A DNA stretch of 64,000 nt from Deltaproteobacteria bacterium. Its GTDB lineage: Bacteria > Myxococcota_A > Polyangia > Polyangiales > JADJMO01. This document shows positions 16,586 through 24,032 of the stretch, piece after piece (the stretch's first letter is position 1; every line of letters starts with the position of its first letter). The stretch spans positions 82,875 through 146,874 of the forward strand of contig JACPFM010000009.1 in NCBI GenBank assembly GCA_016182965.1, read 5' to 3'. The position numbers and the translations under genes were made by a program. Under the pieces are notes generated by a model, which was given only the letters and a program-made list of their open reading frames with translations, did not search any database and was not told where the DNA came from.

Positions 16586-16637
16586 GATGGATCTCTCCCT
16601 GGCGACAGCCTCTTCGGCGTCGCCGTCTCTTTCGGAG

Positions 16638-16684
16638 CTCTCACCCTTCGCGGGGAGGCGTCCGAACTTGTCCGAACTTGTCCG
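16638..16684. repeat. 47-bp direct repeat, copy 1
   Basis: Identical over 47 bp to 16743-16789. Each copy has a core TCACCCTTCGCGGGGAGG followed by the 10-bp unit TCCGAACTTG twice. The copies are 105 bp apart, in the leader of the ParB-methyltransferase gene. Copy 1 continues into a further TCCGAACTCGGAC. Confidence 0.85.
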
Positions 16685-16742
16685 AACTCGGACGCGGGCA
16701 GAGCAACGGCAGCGCGCGTTTCGCACCCGCCGCTCTCTTGTC

Positions 16743-16789
16743 CTCTCACCCTTCGCGGGGAGGCGTCCGAACTTGTCCGAACTTGTCCG
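16743..16789. repeat. 47-bp direct repeat, copy 2
   Basis: Second copy of the repeat at 16638-16684. Together they occupy most of the 233-bp gap between the HTH gene stop (16819) and the TTG start (16585). The iterated TCCGAACTTG units could be protein-binding iterons or part of a regulatory leader RNA. Confidence 0.85.
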
Positions 16790-16818
16790 GACGGCGAACA
16801 CCTACTCCCGGGATGCCC

Positions 16819-17205
16819 TCACCGCTTCGTTCCCGCGGCGACGGTGGGCTTGCCCGCGAGGATCGCCCTGGCGAGTGCTTCGTCACGGCGCTCAAGCTCG
16901 TGCAACTTGTCCTCGATCTCCTCGAACTGCTCGCGAAGCCGTTCCTCGGTCTCGGCGCGTGTGTCGAACAGCTCTGCGCAGTGCTGCCGCAGGACGGGGA
17001 TCGTTACGAGGTAGCGCGGCGACTTCTCGCTGCCCCGCCGTACGAGGATCGTTTCATTCGTGAGCCGCTCGCGTCGGAGGATGTACCGACGCAGCCGACG
17101 CTCGGCGGCACCATCCGATCCCGGCAGGCCTAGCAATTTTGCGGCCTGCAGGATCGTGAGCGGACGCGCGCCCGCGATCGTTCCTTCCACCTTCGTTTCG
17201 CCCAT
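16819..17205 (-). CDS. small DNA-binding protein with coiled coil
   Basis: 128 aa, ATG at 17205 behind a strong AAAGGAGG site. Residues about 14-45 form a MerR/excisionase-like helix-turn-helix (LTILQAAKLLGLPGSDG; RRLRRYILRRERL), and residues 75-115 a Glu/Arg coiled coil. It is likely a phage regulator or terminase accessory. The 47-bp iterated repeats directly downstream are plausible targets for it, which is an inference. Confidence 0.65.
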   Translation of the reverse strand: MGETKVEGTIAGARPLTILQAAKLLGLPGSDGAAERRLRRYILRRERLTNETILVRRGSEKSPRYLVTIPVLRQHCAELFDTRAETEERLREQFEEIEDKLHELERRDEALARAILAGKPTVAAGTKR

Positions 17206-17234
17206 CGGAGTACCTCCTTTCCGTTCGTTTGCTC

Positions 17235-17984
17235 TCAGAGCGGTTGATCGGCGAGCAGACCCGCGACGGCCTCGTCGTCCGCCCCGTTGGTGTTCGCGGC
17301 GTCGAGCACGGTCGTCATACCGGGCTCACGGACACGGCGGCGGTGGGCAACGGCGCGCGCGTCCTCGGCACGAACGTTCGCGCGCTCGGCCGCATACGCC
17401 GTGAACGCCTCGGCGAGGAGAGCCTGCGCCTGCTCCTCGATCACCGCGAGCTTCACCTTCGCCGCGTGACGGAGGAAGTTCTCGGTGCCGTCGGTGCTGC
17501 GCGGGGACTGAGCGCGCTCGCATGCGCGGTAGAATTCTTCGGTGCCTCCGATCTCCTCGAAACCCTCGGTCAAGGCGGCGACCGCGGAGAGGCGCCCGAA
17601 CCGTGCTCGAACGGCATCGCGATAGCGTACCGGCGGCGCGGCCCACCGCGCGAGCGCGCTCACCTGTTGCGGTGACAGGGCGACGAGCACACTGCGCACG
17701 TGCGACGAGCGCGTTGCGGCGCGTCGCACGCCGGGAAAGTCGACGGCATCCTTCCGATCGTTGGTGTGGACACGCTTGCCGATCGTGGCGCGCTCCCACG
17801 GGTTGAGCTGCGGGCGCGGCATCATGTCGCCCTCGGCCCAGTTGAAGAACCAGTGCACATCGATCTCGTCGCGGGTCGCGGTGCGCGGCAGGACGTTCCA
17901 CTCGGCGGGGACGACATCGAGCTCGCTCGGGGCGTGGGCTGCGGCGTACTCGGTGCGACGGATCTGAGCGACGTTGTTGGACAT
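17235..17984 (-). CDS. phage protein of unknown function
   Basis: 249 aa. ATG at 17984 is chosen because AAGGAG lies 8 nt upstream; a longer frame to 18059 lacks one. It starts MSNNVAQIRRTEYAAAH and includes VHWFFNWAEGDMMPRP and a long helical C-terminal half rich in Ala/Glu/Arg. I recognise no domain. Its place, before the HTH and methyltransferase genes, suggests regulation or DNA processing during lytic growth. Confidence 0.7.
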   Translation of the reverse strand: MSNNVAQIRRTEYAAAHAPSELDVVPAEWNVLPRTATRDEIDVHWFFNWAEGDMMPRPQLNPWERATIGKRVHTNDRKDAVDFPGVRRAATRSSHVRSVLVALSPQQVSALARWAAPPVRYRDAVRARFGRLSAVAALTEGFEEIGGTEEFYRACERAQSPRSTDGTENFLRHAAKVKLAVIEEQAQALLAEAFTAYAAERANVRAEDARAVAHRRRVREPGMTTVLDAANTNGADDEAVAGLLADQPL

Positions 17985-18110
17985 GAGCAGGACTCCTTCG
18001 TTCGGCGAGCTGCGCGTCCATCGCGCGTCGCCTTCGAAGGTCACTTTGCCCACTGCCAAAACTCATTCAGAGCCAAGTTGAATCAAGATGAATCACGATG
18101 CCGATCGCGG

Positions 18111-19229
18111 TCAGCGGACCGGCTTCAAGAGCGCCCACCTCCTTCCGTGCTGCGGTCGAAACCGGTACGCGGCGTCGACGTCACGCGAGCCCGGTTCCTT
18201 CTCGAGGAATGCGCGCGGGTCGGGATCGAGCTGCTGCCACGCGCGATGGAAGGTCTGCTTGCCGTGGTCCTTCATCGCGACGAGGTCGCGCAGTCTCAGG
18301 TAGCCGCTGCTCTTGCACGACCGCTCGATGAGTTCCGCTGCGACCGCCGCTTCGCTCGCGCGCATCTCGATCCGCTCGTAGGCACCGGCCCGTCGTCGTC
18401 CGCCGATGTAGACGGTCTTCTTTGCGGTGAGGTGGTGCTGCACCGAGAAGTCGAGGAAGAAGTCGAGATCGAGTGGCGCGCGCTCCAGCATCCGTTCGTG
18501 TTCTTCGGCGGAGAGCGCGCGTTCGCCGTCGACGTCGAGCCGCACGCACACCGGTGGCTCGGGCGATCGAGCCGCAGCCGGGACGCGCGCAGCCATGACG
18601 TCCGTCGCGACCACCGCGCCGTCTCGCAGGGCGAGGATGTCTTCGAGGAGCGCGATCTCGACGCGCCGGCCGGGGCCGTGGAGATCGACGAGCGGCTGCG
18701 GAAGCCAGCGCGTGGTGTTGGTGAACACCACCGACGCGCGCTGCGCGGTGCCACGCGCGGTGAGAAAATGGGGAAACGACTCGAGGTCCGGGTTGAGCGC
18801 GAGGAACGCGTCGGTGCGCAGCCCGCCGCGCTCGGTGACGCCGAGCAGGAACACGTCCGGCGCGATGTGCGCCGCAGCGCCCACGCCCTCGATGCGAAGC
18901 GCGCCCCGGAGCAGGTCGATCGCGCCCGCGAACGACAGCGTCGAGAGCCGAAGCTCGTCCTCCGAGAGCTCAAGGTCGAGGCAGCCGCCGTCCATCGCGC
19001 AGAGCGCGAGGTAGGGCTTGCCGGGGACGCCGTCGTCCGACGGGACGATGCGGCGGCGTTCGCCGCAATGCGCGCCGCCGCACTCGTAACTGCTCGCGAG
19101 CCCGGCGTCGTGGAGGACGCGCGCACGGCGGAGGATGGTGACGAGCTCGGGACCGAGCTTCTCCTGCCATGCGGCATCCCGAAGCTTCAAGTCATGTGGA
19201 TGCAGAACGTGGAGCAACTTCTGGATCAT
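18111..19229 (-). CDS. unknown phage protein with Cys cluster and C-terminal wHTH-like region
   Basis: 372 aa. C50, C55, C77 and C83 (YECGGAHCGERR and LALCAMDGGC) could bind zinc. A central beta-rich region (about 90-240) follows, and the C-terminal 70 residues (YLRLRDLVAMKDHGKQTF, FHRAWQQLDPDP) look like a winged-helix DNA-binding unit. It starts 9 nt after the previous gene, so the two form a tight pair. No family is recognised. A sequence-specific regulator or nucleic-acid processing partner is possible. Confidence 0.7.
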   Translation of the reverse strand: MIQKLLHVLHPHDLKLRDAAWQEKLGPELVTILRRARVLHDAGLASSYECGGAHCGERRRIVPSDDGVPGKPYLALCAMDGGCLDLELSEDELRLSTLSFAGAIDLLRGALRIEGVGAAAHIAPDVFLLGVTERGGLRTDAFLALNPDLESFPHFLTARGTAQRASVVFTNTTRWLPQPLVDLHGPGRRVEIALLEDILALRDGAVVATDVMAARVPAAARSPEPPVCVRLDVDGERALSAEEHERMLERAPLDLDFFLDFSVQHHLTAKKTVYIGGRRRAGAYERIEMRASEAAVAAELIERSCKSSGYLRLRDLVAMKDHGKQTFHRAWQQLDPDPRAFLEKEPGSRDVDAAYRFRPQHGRRWALLKPVR

Positions 19230-19238
19230 CGTCGTTGC

Positions 19239-20408
19239 TCATGCTGCGAGGTCGAGGTGATCGTCGCCGTAGTAAGCGAAGCCTCGTGCGACCAGGAACT
19301 CACGCACGGCGTGCTCGGCGATCTGCCGGTCGAAGATGATGTGGTTCGGCGTGTGGATCTCAAGGGGCCGGAGGTGCCCCGAGTTGCCGTAGAGAAGGTC
19401 GAAGCGCATCGATGTCACCCTGCAGCCCTCACGGGCATAGCGTTCGAGGTGGGCGGCATCTTCCGGAAAGACGCTGCCCTCCTCGGCGCCGAGGACACGG
19501 ATGCGACCGTCGTCGCGCCGAAGCGAGACCGTGCGCAAGACGACCTGCCGGAGCCCTGCGATGCCGCGGGTCGACAGCGCCGCCTCCCCAGCCTCGAGGA
19601 GCGGCGCGCCGGAATAGATCGCGTCGCCCGAGAAGTACCTCGGGTCGTTGAAGAGCACGCAACCGAACAGGCGTCGCGCGAACTCGACGTGCGGGAGCTT
19701 CCCACACGAGAGCGAGAGGCGCCCGGTCGCGCGATCGAGCAGCGCGACGTCGTGGAGCTCCGGGGTGTAGTCGATCTGATCGCGCTCATCGCTCGGGCTC
19801 ACGATCCCGTGCGAGCGGTGCGCGTTGCCGCGCGAGAACACGAACCTGATTTCGTGCGGGGTCGGCTCGACGTCGAGGCGGCAGTACGCGGTGTGACCGT
19901 AGCCGTAGTGATGCTCGCTCATCGCGGCGCGGAGCGTTTCCTCCGTCTCGGCCGACGGGGAGTTGAGGATGCGCGTCGGACGGTGGGGGAGGTACTCCCA
20001 GAAGTTGTCCTTGAGCGCGGCCTGCTTGAAGAGCGCGGCTTCCTCGAACACCGTCGGGTGCTTGTGGAACACCGCGAGCGCGAGCTCGAGATCGGTCCGC
20101 CGCTCGATGACGAGCTCTCCTCCGAGATTGCGGCGGCGAAGGCACGCGACCAGTCGCTCGCGACCGCCGTCGTCGGCGACGTGCGCGAGGCGCTTGGAGG
20201 CTGCGCGGAGCCCGTCGGGCCGAGCGGGATCGTGGCCGCGCACGACCTTCTGGAGCGTGCGGTACCAGCGGTCGCGATCGGAGCGGGCGACGCGCGCGTC
20301 GAGTGGCAGATCGCGCTCGGCGCAGTACGTGGCGTAGGTTTCGAGGAACGAGATCCAGTATTCGGGGCGCGCCGAATCGATCAGCGCTTTCGGAATCAAC
20401 TCACCCAT
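19239..20408 (-). CDS. unknown protein, first gene of the leftward phage operon
   Basis: 389 aa from ATG at 20408, with AGAGG upstream; longer frames run into the intergenic region. The N-terminus is helical (WISFLETYATYCAERDLPL, then SDRDRWYRTLQKVVRGHDP), and the rest is mixed alpha/beta with FGCVLFNDPRYFSGDAIY and EIHTPNHIIFDRQIAEHAV. Nothing identifies an enzyme or fold. It is paired with the Cys-cluster gene and lies 95 nt downstream of the palindrome at 20504-20521, the likely control point of the operon. Confidence 0.7.
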   Translation of the reverse strand: MGELIPKALIDSARPEYWISFLETYATYCAERDLPLDARVARSDRDRWYRTLQKVVRGHDPARPDGLRAASKRLAHVADDGGRERLVACLRRRNLGGELVIERRTDLELALAVFHKHPTVFEEAALFKQAALKDNFWEYLPHRPTRILNSPSAETEETLRAAMSEHHYGYGHTAYCRLDVEPTPHEIRFVFSRGNAHRSHGIVSPSDERDQIDYTPELHDVALLDRATGRLSLSCGKLPHVEFARRLFGCVLFNDPRYFSGDAIYSGAPLLEAGEAALSTRGIAGLRQVVLRTVSLRRDDGRIRVLGAEEGSVFPEDAAHLERYAREGCRVTSMRFDLLYGNSGHLRPLEIHTPNHIIFDRQIAEHAVREFLVARGFAYYGDDHLDLAA

Positions 20409-20503
20409 CGTGCGCACCTCTTCGGCTTCGTGCGTCGTGTTGTTGTTTGATCCCGAGTCTTCGATCGCGCCGTCGGCGCCGCGACGATCGATGCAGTCAC
20501 TAT

Positions 20504-20521
20504 GGACAGGAAATGTCCGCG
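20504..20521 (-). promoter_or_regulatory. palindromic element upstream of the leftward operon
   Basis: Read on the minus strand it is CGCGGACATTTCCTGTCC, differing at one of 18 positions from the element at 2333-2350. It ends 95 nt before the first gene of the leftward operon, the same orientation and nearly the same distance as the other copy has to the HNH gene. Confidence 0.6.
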
Positions 20522-20784
20522 GGAAGGTGCCCGAGCCGCGCCCGTTCGGCGGGGGCTCGTCGCCCTTGCCGCTAGGTGGAGATGGAGAGGCCGTCCGCTT
20601 TCCGCGCGCCCTCGCACGCCGCCGAAACGCTCGCACCGACCGACTGCTTCGGTTGCCCCGCCCGACCGTTCTCATGACCGCTACCACTCCGGAACGCGCA
20701 CGCCTCCCGCGGCGCCGCCGGTCCGAGGACGCGGGAGTGCGTTGGGCTCGGGAGCGGGCGCGGGGTGCGTGGGCGATCTGCCTT

Positions 20785-20889
20785 TGAGACAAGCGAAGAC
20801 CGCGCCAGCTTGGGCGCGGCGGGAATCCGGTGATTTCGGCGCCTTGGCTCCGAGAACCCCCACCTCGACGCCGTGGCCGTTTTGTCTCA
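20785..20889. repeat. segment bounded by inverted 8-mers
   Basis: TGAGACAA at 20785-20792 and TTGTCTCA at 20882-20889 are exact inverted repeats around 89 bp. It may be a long-range RNA stem, a protein-binding pair or a remnant of a small mobile element. No flanking target duplication was found by eye. Confidence 0.4.
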
Positions 20890-21106
20890 CCTCCCATGTC
20901 CGCGTGCGCCGCACTGACGCAAGGGCGTCGCGATCCCTGACACACCGCTCGCTGCGCCGGTTGGACCAGTTCTTGGAACGGAAATCGGCACCCAAGTAGT
21001 GGATCTCTCAGGTGTTTTTCTGCGCCAGAGGACTGGACTTGGCCGCACACCATGAGCAACCGTGTGGACCCAACGCAACGCGTTGATTCCAAAGGAGAAA
21101 TGCTCG

Positions 21107-22063
21107 ATGGACGCCAGCCCCGCCGCCCCCGCTACCCGCTCCGCCGCCGCCCCGCTCGCCCCGCGCCTGGGGGTCGAGATCGAGACCGTCGGCCGCACCC
21201 GCGAGCACGTCGCGCGCGCCATCCTCGCCGTCGTCGGCGGGCAGATCGCGATGAGCAGCGCGTACGAGATGGTCGTCGTCGACCCGCGCGGACGGCGCTG
21301 GGCGTGCGTCCACGATGGGAGCCTGTCGCAGGCGGCGCACGCGGAGATCGTGACGCCGATCCTCACCGAAGCGGACCTCCCGGAGTTGCAGGACGTCGTG
21401 CGCGCGGTCCGCGCCTGCGGCGCGCAGGTGGATCGAAGCACCGGGATCCACATCCACATCGATGGCGCGCCGTTCGACGGGCGGGCGGTCAAGAACCTGC
21501 TCAAGATCTGGAACAAGCAGGAAGACCTCATCTTCCACGCGTTCAGGGTCTCGCCCGAGCGTCGCGCGCGCTATTGCCGCGAGAACGATCCGGGCTTCAT
21601 CGCGCGTCTCGAACGCGCGCGGCCGACCTCGAAGGAGGCGCTCAACACCGTCTGGTACGGCGGGCGAAGCTCCGGCCGGCAGCACCAGCGCTACGACTCG
21701 TCGCGCTATCACGCGGTCAACCTCCACTCGCTCTTCTATCGCGGGACGATCGAGTTCCGGCTCTTCGAGGGAACGCTTCGCGGCGACGAGGTGAAGGCGT
21801 ACGTGCAGTTCGTCCTCGCGCTCGCGAAGAAGGCCCTGTCCGCGCGCGCCGCATCGAGTCGCAAGCGCGCATTCAACCCCGACACCGCGAAGTACGACTT
21901 TCGCGTGTTCTTGTTGCACCTCGGGTTCATCGGCGACGAGTACAAGCAGACGCGCGAGATCTTGACCAAGCACCTCCGCGGCTCGGCGGCGTGGAAGAAC
22001 GGTCGGCCGTCGCGCGCGACGCCGACGGACTCCACCGGCCCCTCCTCCGATCGCGCAGCGTGA
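21107..22063 (+). CDS. putative amidoligase (PF12224-like)
   Basis: 318 aa, ATG at 21107 behind AAAGGAG. It has the pattern of the glutamine-synthetase-like putative amidoligase family: LGVEIETVG (Glu24, Glu26), [18 protein letters not shown], the H-x-H motif TGIHIHID, and [16 protein letters not shown]. Such enzymes are predicted to join a carboxylate to an amine using ATP. Family members are noted next to thiol peptidases in proteobacteria or AIG2-type cyclotransferases in fungi; here two AIG2-like genes follow directly, the first 13 nt away. The Ala/Pro-rich first 20 residues look unstructured. Substrate unknown. Confidence 0.82.
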   Translation: MDASPAAPATRSAAAPLAPRLGVEIETVGRTREHVARAILAVVGGQIAMSSAYEMVVVDPRGRRWACVHDGSLSQAAHAEIVTPILTEADLPELQDVVRAVRACGAQVDRSTGIHIHIDGAPFDGRAVKNLLKIWNKQEDLIFHAFRVSPERRARYCRENDPGFIARLERARPTSKEALNTVWYGGRSSGRQHQRYDSSRYHAVNLHSLFYRGTIEFRLFEGTLRGDEVKAYVQFVLALAKKALSARAASSRKRAFNPDTAKYDFRVFLLHLGFIGDEYKQTREILTKHLRGSAAWKNGRPSRATPTDSTGPSSDRAA

Positions 22064-22076
22064 AAGGAGCGACGCG

Positions 22077-22523
22077 ATGAAGACCGTCCTGACCTTCGCC
22101 TATGGCTCGAACCTCGATCGCGCGCAGATGCGCGAGCGCTGTCCCGACGCGACGCCGGTCGGGCGCGCGGTGCTCCGCGGCTATCGGATCGCGTTCGCGG
22201 GCGCCTCGCGCCGCTGGGATGGCGCGGGTGTCGCCACGCTGCTGCCTGCGCGCGCACGCACCGTGAGCGGCGTCCTCTACGCCCTGTCGGAGGAGTCGCT
22301 CGCGGTGCTCGATCGCTTCGAGGGACACCCGCACGTGTACGTGCGTTGCCGCGTCTGCGTGACCGATGAATGGGGCCGGCGTCGCTTCGCGCAGGCGTAT
22401 TGCCTGCCGCCGCAGCCCGAGGCGATCCCGGCGACGCGATACCTCCGGAAGATCACGCGCGCCTACGAGCGGCTCGGCTTCAGCCTGAAGGCGCTCGAAG
22501 AGGCGCTCGGGAGCGCCGCATGA
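22077..22523 (+). CDS. gamma-glutamylcyclotransferase-like protein 1 (AIG2 fold)
   Basis: 148 aa, ATG at 22077 behind AAAGGAG. It has the substrate loop Y9-G10-S11-N12 and the catalytic Glu82 in LDRFEGHPHVY, both complete, so activity is expected. Family enzymes release 5-oxoproline from gamma-glutamyl amines. It probably acts on the product of the adjacent amidoligase, or on a shared intermediate. Its stop overlaps the start of the next gene (ATGA). It is clearly a paralogue of the protein at 24029 (shared RCPDA, LAFAGAS-type and GVLY blocks). Confidence 0.85.
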   Translation: MKTVLTFAYGSNLDRAQMRERCPDATPVGRAVLRGYRIAFAGASRRWDGAGVATLLPARARTVSGVLYALSEESLAVLDRFEGHPHVYVRCRVCVTDEWGRRRFAQAYCLPPQPEAIPATRYLRKITRAYERLGFSLKALEEALGSAA

Positions 22524-23002
22524 TCACCGCGCCGACGTACACGCTCTGTTTCGTCTACGGCACGCTCCTTCGCGGCGAGTCGAACCATCGCCTCCTCCAA
22601 AGCGCGCGCCTCGTCTCGATCGCGATCACCGCGCCGCGATACCTGCTCGTCGACCTCGGCGCGTTCCCTGCGATGCTCGACAGCGGACGCACCGCGGTGC
22701 GCGGCGAGGTGTTCGCGTGTGACGCGGCGACGCTCGCGGCGCTCGACCGGCTCGAAGGACACCCCCGGTTCTACGAACGTCGCGACGTGGTGCTCGCGCG
22801 CGGACCGGCGGGCGCGCAAGCCTATTTCCTCAACGAACCGCGGGCGGGCGCACAGGCGATCCGCTCGGGCGATTGGCGCGCGCACCGCGGCGAGAAGGAG
22901 GACGAGCGCGATCCGATGGGCGCCTTCCGCGACATCGCCCGCGGGCGGCCCACGCCGCGCGCGCTCGCGGCGCTCGCCGCCCTCCAACGGCGGAAGCGTT
23001 AA
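22520..23002 (+). CDS. gamma-glutamylcyclotransferase-like protein 2 (YGTL type)
   Basis: 160 aa, start overlapping the previous stop. The loop is Y13-G14-T15-L16, as in plant AIG2 and GGACT/YtfP-type proteins, and the acid is Glu79 in LDRLEGHPRFYER. The family centre LGAFPAML is present. A basic, Arg-rich C-terminus (about 125-160) is unusual. Because its loop differs from protein 1, it probably handles a different gamma-glutamyl or isopeptide substrate. Confidence 0.83.
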   Translation: MITAPTYTLCFVYGTLLRGESNHRLLQSARLVSIAITAPRYLLVDLGAFPAMLDSGRTAVRGEVFACDAATLAALDRLEGHPRFYERRDVVLARGPAGAQAYFLNEPRAGAQAIRSGDWRAHRGEKEDERDPMGAFRDIARGRPTPRALAALAALQRRKR

Positions 23003-23169
23003 CCCCGCCGTGTCGGGCCGTAGCGGGCGCGCGTGGGGCGCTGCGCCCGGCTCGCAGCTTGGGACGCCATTCCAGCGTGTCTGGACCGCGAAAAATAGTG
23101 CTCCGGAGCACCGAACGTTCTGCCCGCACACCCGTCACAACACACGAATCAAGCACGGGAGATACGGCC

Positions 23170-23397
23170 ATGAACGCGACGAAGAAGCGGAAGATCGTGA
23201 CCATCGAGATGACGGAGGAGGAAGCGTGCCTCCTCGTCGCGAACCTCGCGGCGACGCGCAACGACCGGATGATCGAGCTGATCGAGCGCCTCATCGGCTC
23301 GCCTGAATGGAAGTTCAAGCACCGACCCGCCGAGGCACACCGCGGTGTGCTCGACGCCGCGCTCTACAACGAAGTCGTCGAGCGCTGCGACCGATGA
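23170..23397 (+). CDS. small helical protein
   Basis: 75 aa, ATG at 23170 with GGGAG upstream, starting MNATKKRKIVTIEMTEEEA. After a short beta segment it is helical and ends VVERCDR. Its stop overlaps the next start (ATGA). No family is recognised. It lies 167 bp after the second cyclotransferase gene and may have its own promoter. Confidence 0.6.
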   Translation: MNATKKRKIVTIEMTEEEACLLVANLAATRNDRMIELIERLIGSPEWKFKHRPAEAHRGVLDAALYNEVVERCDR

Positions 23398-23579
23398 CCG
23401 CTGGCCCCGACCACGACGCAGTCGACCGCTACGTCAGGCTCCTGCGGGCGCTGCGCGACGCGCGCCGGAACGACGTCAACCCGCTCCGCCGCCGCGCCGA
23501 GGCCGAGTTCTTCGTGATGGATGGCCCGACGGCCGCTGCGGCGGTCCGCGCCACGCGCGCCGAAGGGCTCGATTTCTGA
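23394..23579 (+). CDS. small helical protein
   Basis: 61 aa, translationally coupled to the preceding gene. It starts MTAGPDHDAVDRYVRLLRA and is entirely helical and charged. No family is recognised. Confidence 0.55.
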   Translation: MTAGPDHDAVDRYVRLLRALRDARRNDVNPLRRRAEAEFFVMDGPTAAAAVRATRAEGLDF

Positions 23580-23609
23580 CCCACCGATGTGACCGAAGGA
23601 GGATCTCCA

Positions 23610-24032
23610 ATGTTGAACGCCGAACGCCTGATCTCCGAGTCCGACGCCTACGACCTGGCTCTTGTCATCCTGCTCGCGCACCCCGTCGCGGGTGCTCGCC
23701 CGATCTCCGGCGCCGGAGGCCCGCTCCACGTCGAGTTCCAGCGCGGCAGCGCCATCGGCTGCTCGCTCTCCATCAGCTTCGGCGCGATGCGCCGCGAGGA
23801 AGCACGCGGCGCGGGACGACACGCACCGACAGAAACCGTGTTGGTGCAGCAGCCGCGCATCGAGATCTGCTGGTCGTCCACGGGACGGAGCGTCGCGACC
23901 GCGACCGCCGCGATCGCCCTCTATCGCGAGGTTACCGAGCTGGCGGCCCTGATCGCAGCGAGGCTCGAAGGCGAGACGATCGGGGTCCGCGAGCGCGCCC
24001 TCGTCGCCAAGGCCGAGGAGGCTTCGCGATGA
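23610..24032 (+). CDS. hypothetical protein of the amidoligase operon
   Basis: 140 aa; ATG at 23610 is preferred over 23589 because AAGGAGG lies 7 nt upstream. The N-terminal half is beta-rich (GGPLHVEFQRGSAIGCSLS), and the C-terminal half is helical. No motif is recognised. The stop overlaps the start of the third cyclotransferase-like gene, so both are translated together. Confidence 0.6.
   Translation: MLNAERLISESDAYDLALVILLAHPVAGARPISGAGGPLHVEFQRGSAIGCSLSISFGAMRREEARGAGRHAPTETVLVQQPRIEICWSSTGRSVATATAAIALYREVTELAALIAARLEGETIGVRERALVAKAEEASR

Larger units (their letters stand above)
20409..21106. other. 698-bp divergent control region of the prophage
   Basis: No convincing gene is present between the leftward operon (start 20408) and the rightward operon (start 21107). 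It holds the GGACA-N5-TGTCC palindrome at 20504-20521 and a 105-bp segment bounded by inverted 8-mers (20785-20889). The Shine-Dalgarno AAAGGAG of the amidoligase gene is at 21091-21097. A repressor gene would be expected near such a region but none is visible. Confidence 0.55.

Noticed and set aside
16638..16789. CRISPR array
   Set aside because: Only two repeat copies of 47 bp, no palindromic ends, no cas genes nearby.
15365..16801. Upstream start for the ParB-methyltransferase at 16801 giving 478 aa
   Set aside because: The extra 72 residues are translations of the 47-bp repeats, and a Shine-Dalgarno precedes the TTG at 16585.
1..20408. Interpretation as a tailocin or contractile injection system without a capsid
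   Set aside because: Portal, protease, major capsid, decoration and both terminase genes are intact, so this is a phage.
20502..20999. Possible 165-codon rightward gene and a 104-codon leftward gene in the divergent region
   Set aside because: Both lack ribosome sites and have Arg/Pro/Ser-rich low-information translations; the region is better explained as regulatory.
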